Shown here piece after piece: positions 1-7,593 of a stretch of 64,000 nt of DNA. The first letter of the stretch is position 1; each line of letters starts with the position of its first letter. The DNA comes from Salinicoccus halodurans. GTDB taxonomy: Bacteria; Bacillota; Bacilli; Staphylococcales; Salinicoccaceae. Made by a program: the position numbers and the translations under genes. The notes below the pieces were generated by a model. That model was not told where the DNA came from, made no database searches, and was given only the letters and a program-made list of their open reading frames with translations. The stretch covers positions 147,752-211,751 of the forward strand of contig NZ_FOTB01000002.1 in NCBI RefSeq assembly GCF_900114445.1, written 5' to 3'.

Positions 1-68
1 AACTTACGCTGTTCCCATGTGTTTATACAGATATTTTCATTTTTTAGTAAATTAAATTAAATTTATAA

Positions 69-596
69 TCAATCGAATTCAATTTTTAACTGTTCGATGT
101 ACATTTCATTTTCTTCGATACCTTCTAATTGATTTATAATATTACTTAAACGTCTAGCTATTTTTTCTAATGTTTGGTTATAATCAGCTTCTTCTTCAAA
201 AAAATCTTCAGATATGAATTTCCAACTCCAAAAAATTTCTTTCTTCAACTTAACAAATGTATCTATATCTTCTTTATCAAAGTAGATAATATTTTCGCTG
301 CTAAGTATTTCGTTTATGTATGTGTCTGTTTCATTATGCATCTTTAGTATTCTATCTCTGTTGTCTTCATAAATATCTATAGGAGAACGTCTCCCATGTA
401 AATTATCTAAATATAAAATGTTGTTTAGAAATATGGGTAATTCATGCAGTTTTAGTTTATGTGTACTTAATATTGCATATCTTTTCTTATTAACCTCTTC
501 TTTTTGAGAATTTTTCTGTTCAGTGATTTGCCATCTCGTTACTGCAACTGATACTAGGGCACTAATAATGGCTGGTAGAATAATATCTATTTGCAA
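69..596 (-). CDS. hypothetical protein with N-terminal membrane anchor
   Basis: A 175-residue protein of unknown function. The first 20 or so residues (ILPAIISALVSVAVTRW) form one likely membrane segment. The rest is charged, alpha-helical and probably cytoplasmic, ending in an acidic helix. It reads from a TTG codon with GGGAGA almost touching it, which is closer than usual, so the start is uncertain. Codon use is much AT-richer than in the sugar genes to the right, consistent with an accessory gene. It stands alone on the minus strand, and nothing nearby suggests a role. I do not recognise a family. Confidence 0.6.
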   Translation of the reverse strand: MQIDIILPAIISALVSVAVTRWQITEQKNSQKEEVNKKRYAILSTHKLKLHELPIFLNNILYLDNLHGRRSPIDIYEDNRDRILKMHNETDTYINEILSSENIIYFDKEDIDTFVKLKKEIFWSWKFISEDFFEEEADYNQTLEKIARRLSNIINQLEGIEENEMYIEQLKIEFD

Positions 597-863
597 TCTC
601 CCTTTCTTAAATAGTTTCCACGTATTGATAACATCTAATTATTATTAAGAATTAGTTCGATATTATTCATTGATAAATTTGACAGTTATATCAACAGATT
701 CAGGTGTATTTAGATTATTATGCTTATTACTTCTCGGTTTTAAACTTCTCTTCAAATTCTTTATCTGGAGACGAATTATAACATTTAACATGAAATTAGT
801 TACTCACGGTATTAACTGAAGGTCATTTTTTGAATATCAATGAATCTGTGCATTATATTTCCT
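597..863. other. AT-rich intergenic stretch
   Basis: No convincing gene. A 42-codon reading frame lies on the minus strand at 663-791, starting at an ATG and ending in TAA, with a tail rich in charged and polar residues (ESVDITVKFINE). It has only a weak ribosome binding site and could be a real small protein, the end of a decayed gene, or chance. No clear terminator is seen for the GntR gene that ends at 864. Confidence 0.3.
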
Positions 864-1457
864 TTACATATAGTAAAGCGAGAATTCCAGATCCTTATCC
901 AGATGCTCCTTAATCAGTCGCTTCCCTTTTGCCACATCCCGCTCTTCTATTGCCTCGACGATCTGCGCATGCTCCTCGATCAGGTTCGGCCGCTGCCGCT
1001 CGACGACTGTCCTGCTGAACAGATAGATGATTGAATTCATCCGTTCATACGTTTCGCTCAGGAAGGGATTCCTGATGGAACTGATCAATTTATCGTGGAA
1101 ATATTTGTTGGCGGAAAGTGTTTCGTCTTCGGGTCCTGCGTATGCTTTTTCAATGGAATTTTTGAGGTCATTGATATCCGACGGTCCGAAAAGCAGTATT
1201 GCCTTTTCGATTGCGTGTGTTTCAATGAGTGTCCGCATCTCGAAGAGGTTCCTGTAATCTTCGGGAGAGGGCTTGTAGATGTATCCATTTTTGACTAGAT
1301 ATTCGAATTCCAGCTGTTTCAACACTTCCCTGATGGGCGTCCTGCTCACTTCATATTTTTTGGCAAGCTTGATTTCCGTCATCTTCTCTTTCTCATCAAA
1401 TTCTCCGCTCAGTATATCTTCCCTTACTTTTTCATATAATGATAGATTTCTCTCCAT
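864..1457 (-). CDS. GntR/FCD family transcriptional regulator
   Basis: A 197-residue regulator. Residues 1-65 form the GntR winged helix-turn-helix (KLAKKYEVSRTPIREVLKQL). Residues 70-190 form an all-helical FCD effector-binding domain with metal-type residues in FHDKLI and the C-terminal KEHLDKDLEF region. The ATG follows GAGGTGAGGT at good spacing. The gene is transcribed away from the acid-sugar operon starting at 1571, and the 113-bp divergent region carries two GTATAC boxes. The likely role is to repress the 1571-5178 operon and itself until a sugar acid or its derivative binds. The ligand is not evident from sequence. Confidence 0.9.
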   Translation of the reverse strand: MERNLSLYEKVREDILSGEFDEKEKMTEIKLAKKYEVSRTPIREVLKQLEFEYLVKNGYIYKPSPEDYRNLFEMRTLIETHAIEKAILLFGPSDINDLKNSIEKAYAGPEDETLSANKYFHDKLISSIRNPFLSETYERMNSIIYLFSRTVVERQRPNLIEEHAQIVEAIEERDVAKGKRLIKEHLDKDLEFSLYYM

Positions 1458-1500
1458 GACCTCACCTCAAATTCATTATACAAGAATAATTTCAGTTAAT

Positions 1501-1531
1501 AAATGTATACATTTCTATTTAAATAGTATAC
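1501..1531. promoter_or_regulatory. twin GTATAC operator (probable GntR/FCD sites)
   Basis: AAATGTATACATTT at 1501-1514 is a perfect 14-bp palindrome. A second GTATAC sits at 1526-1531 in a partly symmetric context. The two are 21 bp apart, about two helical turns, so both face the same side of the DNA. FCD-type GntR regulators commonly bind GTATAC-centred sites. Assignment to the adjacent regulator is inference. Confidence 0.6.
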
Positions 1532-1542
1532 AATAATTTTTG

Positions 1543-1556
1543 AGTAAACGTTTCCA
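1543..1556. promoter_or_regulatory. cre-like site (CcpA)
   Basis: AGTAAACGTTTCCA matches the Gram-positive cre pattern TGNAARCGNWWNCA at 13 of 14 positions. It abuts the ribosome binding site of the gene at 1571, a position where CcpA would block transcription. This implies carbon catabolite repression of the acid-sugar operon. Confidence 0.5.
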
Positions 1557-1570
1557 AAGGAGAGAATAGT

Positions 1571-2446
1571 ATGAAAATTGGATTTATCGGATTGGGCATC
1601 ATGGGTGCTCCGATGGTCAAGAACCTTTTGAAAGACAACCATACAGTGTATGTGAATGATTTGAACAAAGAAGCGGTTGAATCAGCGGTATCGCACGGTG
1701 CGACTGCTGTAGCGAGTCTTCAGGAGATGGCGGAAAAAGCCGAAGCTTTCATTACGATGCTGCCGAACGGCGCCATCGTCAAGTCGGTTCTTTTCGATGC
1801 TGAAAATGGCCTTTACCCTCACTTGAAAGAAGGACAGGCAGTAGTGGACATGAGTTCGCTGACGCCGACGGATTCCATCGAGATTGGTGCAAAGCTTGAG
1901 GCAAAGAAAGTCATTTTTGCGGATGCACCGGTAAGTGGGGGAGAACCGCTGGCAATCACGGGAGAACTTTCAGTCATGGTCGGCTGCGGGGAAGAGCATT
2001 TTGCGCGCGTTGAAGAAATCGTCGCTTCAATGTCCAAGTCGGTCATCAGAGTAGGGGACATTGGTGCAGGCAGTACAGTCAAACTTTCGAATCAGATTAT
2101 TGTAAACGTTAACATCGCGGCACTTTCAGAAGCGGTGGTCATGGCGAAGAAATTCGACATCGATCTCGAGGCGATGTTCGAAGCGATCAGGAACGGCCTG
2201 GCAGGTTCGAATGTGATGGAAGCGAAGTTTCCTAAAATGATTGCAGAAGATTATAACCCCGGCGGCACGATCAACATCAACTATAAGGATCTGTACAATG
2301 TCACGTCGACGAGTGACGCGGAACAGCTGACTCTGCCGCTTTCCAATATGGTCAAAGAGATGTACAAGTCAGAAGTGATCAACGGTAATGGTATGAACGA
2401 CCACTCTGGAATTATTAAATATATTGAACGAATCAATAATATGTAG
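1571..2446 (+). CDS. NAD(P)-dependent beta-hydroxyacid dehydrogenase (LtnD/GarR-like)
   Basis: A 291-residue member of the 3-hydroxyisobutyrate/tartronate-semialdehyde reductase family. The N-terminus has the Rossmann motif GFIGLGIMGAPM. The substrate-binding motif DAPVSGGEPLA lies near residue 118, and the catalytic lysine is probably in VKLSNQ near residue 173. It is followed directly by a DUF1537 kinase and a GntP permease. In characterised L-threonate/erythronate pathways this dehydrogenase oxidises the C2 hydroxyl of a four-carbon sugar acid before phosphorylation. Substrate assignment comes from that context. A strong AAAGGAGAG ribosome binding site precedes the ATG. Confidence 0.8.
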   Translation: MKIGFIGLGIMGAPMVKNLLKDNHTVYVNDLNKEAVESAVSHGATAVASLQEMAEKAEAFITMLPNGAIVKSVLFDAENGLYPHLKEGQAVVDMSSLTPTDSIEIGAKLEAKKVIFADAPVSGGEPLAITGELSVMVGCGEEHFARVEEIVASMSKSVIRVGDIGAGSTVKLSNQIIVNVNIAALSEAVVMAKKFDIDLEAMFEAIRNGLAGSNVMEAKFPKMIAEDYNPGGTININYKDLYNVTSTSDAEQLTLPLSNMVKEMYKSEVINGNGMNDHSGIIKYIERINNM

Positions 2447-2455
2447 GTGATGAAT

Positions 2456-3844
2456 ATGAATAAAGAACTGCTCGAAAATGTAATGGATTGTGGAAATATA
2501 CGCGATTTTGAAACTTTTGATTATAAAGTCATCGTACTGGATGACGATCCGACAGGAACGCAGACCGTGAAAGATCTGAACGTCTATACTTCCTGGAAGG
2601 AGGAATATGTCAGGGACGGATTCCAATCCGACAACAACATGTTCTATATCATGACGAATTCGAGAGCATTCTCCGAAGCCAAAACGGTGGAAGTGCATAA
2701 GAAAATCACGGAAGTCATCGATAAAGTGTCGAAAGAACTGGACCAGCCCTATCTGATCATCAGCCGGGGAGATTCGACTCTGAGAGGGCATTCCTACCTT
2801 GAACCGAAAGTGCTCAACGAAGAAAGCGAAGGCGGCTTTGATGCGGTGTTCTACATCCCTTCATTCTTCGAAGGCGGGCGTTATACGCATGAAGGCATCC
2901 ATTATTTAAAAGAAGGCGATAAGTTTATTCCGGTAAGCGAAAGTGAATTCGCAAACGATTCGACTTTCGGCTTCAAGTCAAAAACAATGGCCGATTACAT
3001 CGTTGAGAAGAGCAACGGTGAAGTGGATAAAGGCGATGTGAAACACATCGATCTGGATATGCTGAGAGGCTGCGATGATGCACAGCTCCTTGAGTTTTTT
3101 GATTCGTTGTCGGGCTTCGACCAGGTGGTCGTCGATTCAGTGCATGACAACGATCTTGCTTTCTTCACCTCCGTCCTGATGGATTATCTGAATCGGGAAG
3201 ACAGGAAATTCATCTTCCGTACAGCGGCATCATTCGTCAAATCGATCTGTGCGACACCGGGTGAAATCCTCGGGACGGATGAGATGGTGCAGAAGGACGA
3301 AAAGCAGGGCGGAATCGTCGTCGTCGGTTCACACGTGGATAAGACGACACAGCAGCTGAACTATCTCATGGAGAATTCCGATATCGAAGAATTCGAGTTC
3401 GATGTGGAGGAAGTGAAGGATGCAGAAGGGCTTGAGATTTATGTATCAAAACTGAAGCATCAGATAGAAGGCTATATCGGGAATGGCAGGAACGTTGTTG
3501 TCTATACTTCCCGCAAACTCATCAAAACTGAAAACAAAGAGGAAAGTCTGAAGATTTCAAAGCGTATTTCGGAAAGTCTTGTAGAAATAGTTTCCACACT
3601 GGAAATCAAACCGAAGTTCATCATCGCAAAAGGCGGCATCACTTCGAGTGATGTGGCGACCATCGGACTGGGCATTAAAAAAGCGCGCATCCTCGGCCAG
3701 GCGGAAAAAGGGATTCCGGTATGGAAAACTTCAGATGAAGCGAAATATCCAAATATGCCGTATATTGTTTTCCCCGGAAATGTGGGGGATCAGGAAACAC
3801 TGCACGCAGTCTACAGCAAGTTAAACAGAGGAGAGCGGCCATAA
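2456..3844 (+). CDS. four-carbon acid sugar kinase (DUF1537/OtnK family)
   Basis: A 462-residue ATP-dependent kinase expected to phosphorylate 3-keto or 3-oxo four-carbon acids (threonate/erythronate derivatives). The N-terminal substrate domain has DDDPTGTQTVKDL, and RGDSTLRGH lies near residue 105. The C-terminal nucleotide-binding domain has KGGITSSD and ends with FPGNVGD. ATG 2456 is preferred over the GTG at 2447 because AGGTGAT lies at better spacing. The gene follows the dehydrogenase by only a few bases and overlaps the permease start by one base (TAATG), so all three are one operon. Confidence 0.85.
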   Translation: MNKELLENVMDCGNIRDFETFDYKVIVLDDDPTGTQTVKDLNVYTSWKEEYVRDGFQSDNNMFYIMTNSRAFSEAKTVEVHKKITEVIDKVSKELDQPYLIISRGDSTLRGHSYLEPKVLNEESEGGFDAVFYIPSFFEGGRYTHEGIHYLKEGDKFIPVSESEFANDSTFGFKSKTMADYIVEKSNGEVDKGDVKHIDLDMLRGCDDAQLLEFFDSLSGFDQVVVDSVHDNDLAFFTSVLMDYLNREDRKFIFRTAASFVKSICATPGEILGTDEMVQKDEKQGGIVVVGSHVDKTTQQLNYLMENSDIEEFEFDVEEVKDAEGLEIYVSKLKHQIEGYIGNGRNVVVYTSRKLIKTENKEESLKISKRISESLVEIVSTLEIKPKFIIAKGGITSSDVATIGLGIKKARILGQAEKGIPVWKTSDEAKYPNMPYIVFPGNVGDQETLHAVYSKLNRGERP

Positions 3845-5178
3845 TGTTACTGATATTATTTTTGATTTCACTCATCGTACTGTTTTTACTCATCCTGAAA
3901 TTCAAAGTTGAACCATTCATCGCACTGCTGATTACATCATTTGCACTGGCGCTCGCAGTAGGTACACCGATTGCGGAAGCCTCTACAATAATAGCCGAAG
4001 GCTTCGGGGGTACACTGGCCGGCGTCGGTATTCTGATCGGACTCGGAATTGTCTTCGGACAGTTCCTTGCCAAGTCCGGCGCAGTCGAAAAGATAGCGGA
4101 AGGTATCCTGAGCGTGACGGGCATTAAAAAATCACCTGCAGGTCTTGCCATGACAGGGACACTCGTATCGATTCCTGTATTCTTCGATGCGGCGTTCGTC
4201 ATTCTGAACAAAGTAATCAAGAGCCTGGCGACTAAGACCGGAATTGCCAAAATCACATTTGTAACCGCTCTCGCAGTCGGGCTGATCGTTTCTCACAGCA
4301 TGGTCATCCCGACACCGGGACCGCTCGTTGTTGCTGATAATATTGGTGTGGATCTGGGGATCTTCCTCATTTTCGGTATTTTTACAGCCGTCATTGCAAC
4401 ACTTGTCGGTGGATATGGCTATGGCATGTTTATCGGCAAACGTATGAAAGTGAAAGATGTGGAAGAAGAACTGGAGGAACTGGAAGAAGAGGTTGCTGAA
4501 GACACAGGCGCCAAAAAGAAAATTAATAAAAAGCTTTCTTTCGGACTGCTGCTCTTGCCTATCGTTCTGATTCTGAGCAACACGGTTGCCCAGCTGCTCA
4601 TTCCGGACAATCCACTTTCAGGATTCTTTGCATTCGTCGGTGACAAAAACGTCGCGCTCCTTATCAGTGTGCTCGTGGCGCTGATTGTTCTGAGACCATA
4701 TATCGCTGGCGATTATGCGGCACAATTCAACCAATCCATGGCGGATGCAGGAAGCATATTACTTATAACCGGTGCAGGCGGTGCGTTTGGTGCAGTCATC
4801 AACGCAAGCGGCATGGGGGACTACCTTATCGATATGATGACAGGCTTCAATATCCATATACTGCTGCTCGCATTCATATTTACACAGATACTCAGAGCCT
4901 CACTCGGCTCGGCGACAGTGGCATTGGTTACGACTTCAAGTATATTGGGGCCGCAGATTGCAGATCTTGCGGTATCGCCGGTACTGCTTGCGCTTGCAAT
5001 CTGTTCGGGTGCAATCGGCCTTTCGCTGCCAAACGATTCAGGCTTCTGGGTAGTCAACAGATTCGGTAACCTGACAGTGCCGCAGACACTCAAAGCATGG
5101 TCACTCGGCGGCTTCATAGCAGGACTGACCGGACTTACCCTTGTATATATCATGCACTTTGTAACATTGATGGTGTAA
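3844..5178 (+). CDS. GntP family sugar-acid permease
   Basis: A 444-residue membrane protein of the GntP (gluconate:H+ symporter) family with roughly 12 hydrophobic segments and a charged, glutamate-rich cytoplasmic loop near residues 200-225. Family motifs include HSMVIPTPGPL near residue 155 and PNDSGFWVVNRF near the C-terminus. Its start overlaps the kinase stop, so it is probably the importer of the acid sugar processed by the two upstream enzymes. A second GntP lies at 17049. The charged loop (EEELEELEEEV) is the main difference between them. Confidence 0.88.
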   Translation: MLLILFLISLIVLFLLILKFKVEPFIALLITSFALALAVGTPIAEASTIIAEGFGGTLAGVGILIGLGIVFGQFLAKSGAVEKIAEGILSVTGIKKSPAGLAMTGTLVSIPVFFDAAFVILNKVIKSLATKTGIAKITFVTALAVGLIVSHSMVIPTPGPLVVADNIGVDLGIFLIFGIFTAVIATLVGGYGYGMFIGKRMKVKDVEEELEELEEEVAEDTGAKKKINKKLSFGLLLLPIVLILSNTVAQLLIPDNPLSGFFAFVGDKNVALLISVLVALIVLRPYIAGDYAAQFNQSMADAGSILLITGAGGAFGAVINASGMGDYLIDMMTGFNIHILLLAFIFTQILRASLGSATVALVTTSSILGPQIADLAVSPVLLALAICSGAIGLSLPNDSGFWVVNRFGNLTVPQTLKAWSLGGFIAGLTGLTLVYIMHFVTLMV

Positions 5179-5182
5179 GCAC

Positions 5183-5218
5183 AAAGAGGCGGGAAATCTT
5201 AAGATTTCCCGCCTCTTT
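5183..5218. terminator. bidirectional terminator
   Basis: A perfect 36-bp palindrome (AAAGAGGCGGGAAATCTT and its complement) with an A-run on one side and a T-run on the other. It lies between the convergent ends of the GntP gene (5178) and the DUF3169-like gene (5222), so it can end transcription from both sides. Confidence 0.9.
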
Positions 5219-5221
5219 CTA

Positions 5222-5917
5222 TTATCCTTTATTCCTGATTGAAAGAACATATTTAACATTCGAAATGATCAGCGTCGCTGCGATGACTACCATGCCGAAT
5301 ATTTGTCCGTCTCCTGTAGAAATGGAGTACATCATCAACACAATCAGCCCGATGAACAATGTTGCGTTCATCGTATTGAATGTCTTGTACAGTCCTTCAA
5401 GCATCACATGACGCTCGCCTTCATCTGAAGCCCTGAGCAGTTTGTCTGCAAAGTCCGGTTCATTTGATGAAGGCAGATTGCGTTCGGGATACATTACAGG
5501 CAGGAGCGTCGGCAACAGGAATAAAAACAGCAGTGCAGCAATCATCGTGATGCCGGACGCGATATAGATCCATGCGTCTGTCTGCTGTATGATGGCGACT
5601 CCCATCACAAGGATGCTGAGCACGAGACCGGTTTGTATGCTGAGGGAAGTATCTGCGTATTTTCTGTACATATACCGGTCGAGTTCGTCTTCATCCGTAT
5701 TGGCGTCACGTATTGAAGCGCGTCCTTTCAGCTGGAAAAAACCTGATATTCCAAGTACTGTAATGATCACTGAGGCAACGAGCCCGGTGATGCACAGTGC
5801 AGGGGCAACGGAGCCGAGACTGCTCAGTGCGTTAAAGTTCAATATGAACATCCCTATTATAAGTCCGCCCAGGAAATAGGGGATGAATGACAGGAATGAA
5901 TTTTTATTCTTACCCAT
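5222..5917 (-). CDS. DUF3169-like multi-pass membrane protein
   Basis: A 231-residue protein with about six hydrophobic segments (starting FIPYFLGGLIIGMFIL). A polar cytoplasmic stretch near residues 70-90 has DANTDEDELDRYMYRKYAD, and a second polar loop lies near residues 150-175. Size and layout resemble the DUF3169 family found next to small XRE regulators in Firmicutes; function unknown. The ATG follows the regulator's TAA with no gap, and the ribosome binding site AAGGAGGAG lies in the regulator's last codons, so the two are translationally coupled. It may be a membrane partner or target of that regulator. Confidence 0.7.
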   Translation of the reverse strand: MGKNKNSFLSFIPYFLGGLIIGMFILNFNALSSLGSVAPALCITGLVASVIITVLGISGFFQLKGRASIRDANTDEDELDRYMYRKYADTSLSIQTGLVLSILVMGVAIIQQTDAWIYIASGITMIAALLFLFLLPTLLPVMYPERNLPSSNEPDFADKLLRASDEGERHVMLEGLYKTFNTMNATLFIGLIVLMMYSISTGDGQIFGMVVIAATLIISNVKYVLSIRNKG

Positions 5918-6121
5918 TTAAATCTCCTCCTTGTCGAATATGAAAATACTTTCTATCGGTTCATCGAAAATCATCGCCATACGTTTTGCAATCAGGAGAG
6001 AGGGGATGTACTCCTCCCGTTCTATAAGACTGACGGTCTGTCTCGAAATCTTTGCCAGTTTGGCAAGTTCAGTCTGATTGAGTCCGTCTCTTGCACGCAG
6101 TTCCCTTATTCTTGTTTTCAT
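5918..6121 (-). CDS. small XRE-family transcriptional regulator
   Basis: A 67-residue protein that is essentially a single Cro/C1-type helix-turn-helix (LNQTELAKLAKISRQTVSLIEREEY) with a short C-terminal tail (ESIFIFDKEEI). It resembles YozG/SinR-like mini-regulators that control a membrane-protein partner gene. The ATG is preceded by AGAGGTGATGAA. The promoter region contains a 15-bp near-palindrome and four phased repeats, suggesting strong autoregulation. It is cotranscribed with the DUF3169-like gene. Confidence 0.88.
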   Translation of the reverse strand: MKTRIRELRARDGLNQTELAKLAKISRQTVSLIEREEYIPSLLIAKRMAMIFDEPIESIFIFDKEEI

Positions 6122-6141
6122 TTCATCACCTCTGTAACTGC

Positions 6142-6170
6142 AGTATAAGTTAAAATTGTCATAATGACAA
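6142..6170 (-). promoter_or_regulatory. promoter of the XRE gene
   Basis: Read on the minus strand, TTGTCA (6165-6170) and TATACT (6142-6147) are separated by 17 bases, a good sigma-A promoter. The -35 hexamer lies inside the near-palindrome TTGTCATAATGACAA (6156-6170). Confidence 0.65.
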
Positions 6171-6224
6171 ATATAATAGTCAAAATAAATGGTATTATTG
6201 TCAAAAAGTTTAATTTAATAGTCA
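6155..6224. repeat. four-fold heptamer array with exact 21-bp spacing
   Basis: ATTGTCA, ATAGTCA, ATTGTCA and ATAGTCA begin at 6155, 6176, 6197 and 6218, each exactly 21 bp apart. They thus lie on one face of the helix. The first is half of a 15-bp near-palindrome overlapping the xre promoter. This is likely an operator array for the XRE protein. Confidence 0.7.
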
Positions 6225-6228
6225 ATTT

Positions 6229-6257
6229 ATCATAATTTCTGAATATTATGATATAAT
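6229..6257 (+). promoter_or_regulatory. inverted repeat and -10 region upstream of the FAH gene
   Basis: ATCATAAT (6229-6236) and ATTATGAT (6245-6252) form an inverted repeat that runs into a TATAAT hexamer at about 6252-6257. Its position over the promoter suggests an operator for the hydrolase gene at 6296. Confidence 0.4.
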
Positions 6258-6295
6258 TCATAAGAATTGTATATGCATGCTGAGGAGGAAGATGA

Positions 6296-7144
6296 ATGAA
6301 ACTTTTAACCTTTTATAAAGATGGCGGCCTTAAACCGGGTGTTTTGACAGATAAGGGAGTGCTGGATATATCGGGCTCGTATCCCACGATGATCGAAGCG
6401 ATCGAAAGATATGAAGGATTGAATGAATTTCTTGATTTCGCCCTTGAGGAGAATTCAAATTATTATCTGGAGCGGCACAGTCTGAAGTATGGTCCTGCGA
6501 TCGACTGCATAGATAAAATCATCTGCATTGGATTGAATTATCAAAAACACGCGGATGAATCGAATATGCCGGCACCGGAACACCCGATCCTGTTCAGTAA
6601 ATACAGGAATTCACTCTCTGGAGACGGGGAAAAAGTGGCCATCCCACAAGAGGCGTCGCAGGTGGATTATGAAGCGGAACTGGCAATCATAATCGGAAAA
6701 GAAGCAAAGGGTGTATCCGAGGAGGATGCTCTGGACTATGTATTCGGCTATTCCTGTTCGAATGATCTGTCGGAGCGGACTTTCCAGTTCAGAAGCGGAC
6801 AGTGGCTTCTCGGGAAATCACTCGACGGTTTCTGTCCGCTCGGACCATACATCGTGACGAAGGATGAAGTGGCAGATCCCAACAAACTCCGTATCAGCTG
6901 CAGTGTAAATGATGAAAGAAGACAGGATTCGAACACCAATGACATGATATTCAACTGTCAGCAGATCATCAGCTATATTTCCAGGTACATGACACTGAAA
7001 CCCGGAGACGTGATTTTGACAGGCACACCGGAAGGCGTGGCATTGGGATATGAAGGAGAAAAACCGTGGCTTAAAGCAGGGGACGAAGTCGTTGTGGAAA
7101 TCGAGCAGCTGGGGCGATTGACCACAAAGATGACAGAAGAATAA
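6296..7144 (+). CDS. fumarylacetoacetate hydrolase (FAH) fold protein
   Basis: A 282-residue FAH-superfamily enzyme. Residues 1-65 are the variable N-terminal part. The catalytic domain starts at CIGLNYQKHADE and has the metal-binding pattern DYEAELA (E-x-E) near residue 125 and an aspartate in SNDLSERT. It ends with LTGTPEGVALGY and a beta-strand tail. Members cleave C-C bonds in 2,4-diketo acids or hydrolyse/decarboxylate related keto acids, including 2,4-diketo-3-deoxy sugar acids. Proximity to sugar-acid genes favours the latter, but substrate cannot be fixed from sequence. A strong GAGGAGG site precedes the ATG. The gene ends in its own terminator. Confidence 0.82.
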   Translation: MKLLTFYKDGGLKPGVLTDKGVLDISGSYPTMIEAIERYEGLNEFLDFALEENSNYYLERHSLKYGPAIDCIDKIICIGLNYQKHADESNMPAPEHPILFSKYRNSLSGDGEKVAIPQEASQVDYEAELAIIIGKEAKGVSEEDALDYVFGYSCSNDLSERTFQFRSGQWLLGKSLDGFCPLGPYIVTKDEVADPNKLRISCSVNDERRQDSNTNDMIFNCQQIISYISRYMTLKPGDVILTGTPEGVALGYEGEKPWLKAGDEVVVEIEQLGRLTTKMTEE

Positions 7145-7166
7145 AAAGATAAGAATGTATGAATCG

Positions 7167-7199
7167 GCCTGGACAGGAAAAATTATGTCCAGGCTTTTT
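7167..7199 (+). terminator. rho-independent terminator
   Basis: GCCTGGACA (7167-7175) and TGTCCAGGC (7186-7194) form a stem followed by five T, just after the FAH gene. Confidence 0.88.
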
Positions 7200-7224
7200 G
7201 ATACAGAAATATGGAAAACGGTTT

Positions 7225-7270
7225 CATTTACAAATAATTCAGAATATGTAGAATATTGTGTTTGTAAATG
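7225..7270. promoter_or_regulatory. long-spaced inverted repeat upstream of the DUF3311/SSS genes
   Basis: CATTTACAAA (7225-7234) and TTTGTAAATG (7261-7270) are perfect 10-bp inverted arms separated by 26 bp. They lie about 75 bp before the start of the transporter operon. This could be a two-site operator, for example for the IclR regulator encoded downstream. Confidence 0.45.
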
Positions 7271-7345
7271 GTATTGTATCGATAATATATAATAAGGCTT
7301 GCTACTGGAAGCAGGTCTTAAAAAGCAGAAGGAAGTGATGGATTC

Positions 7346-7591
7346 ATGCAGCGGGAAAAGAGAGAACCGATCAGAAATTATAAAATCTGGATCGGTTTCG
7401 GAATTATCTTCATATTGTTGAATCCCTGGTATTTCCCTTCCGGTTCGGAGCCGGTGATGATATACGGGGTGCCACTCTGGGCACTGGTGATCATGGGAGT
7501 AACGGTGTTGTTGTCGCTTTATATCACTTACGTCATCAAGTTCCATTGGGACGTTGGAGATGAAGGATCAGAAGGAGAGGGGGACAAATAG
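7346..7591 (+). CDS. DUF3311-type small membrane protein (symporter partner)
   Basis: An 81-residue protein with two hydrophobic segments (IWIGFGIIFILLNPWYF and the stretch around ALVIMGVTVLLSLYITYV) and an acidic C-terminal tail. The PLW motif and size fit DUF3311 proteins, which are almost always encoded directly upstream of sodium/solute symporters. Here the SSS gene follows two bases after the stop. It is probably a small accessory subunit that helps assemble the symporter. AAGGAAGTGATGGATTC before the ATG supplies the ribosome binding site. Confidence 0.75.
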   Translation: MQREKREPIRNYKIWIGFGIIFILLNPWYFPSGSEPVMIYGVPLWALVIMGVTVLLSLYITYVIKFHWDVGDEGSEGEGDK

Positions 7592-7593
7592 TT

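Noticed and set aside
6155-6224. CRISPR-like reading of the 21-bp phased repeats
   Set aside because: The conserved unit is only seven bases and the spacing matches helical phasing in a promoter, so an operator array is the better explanation.
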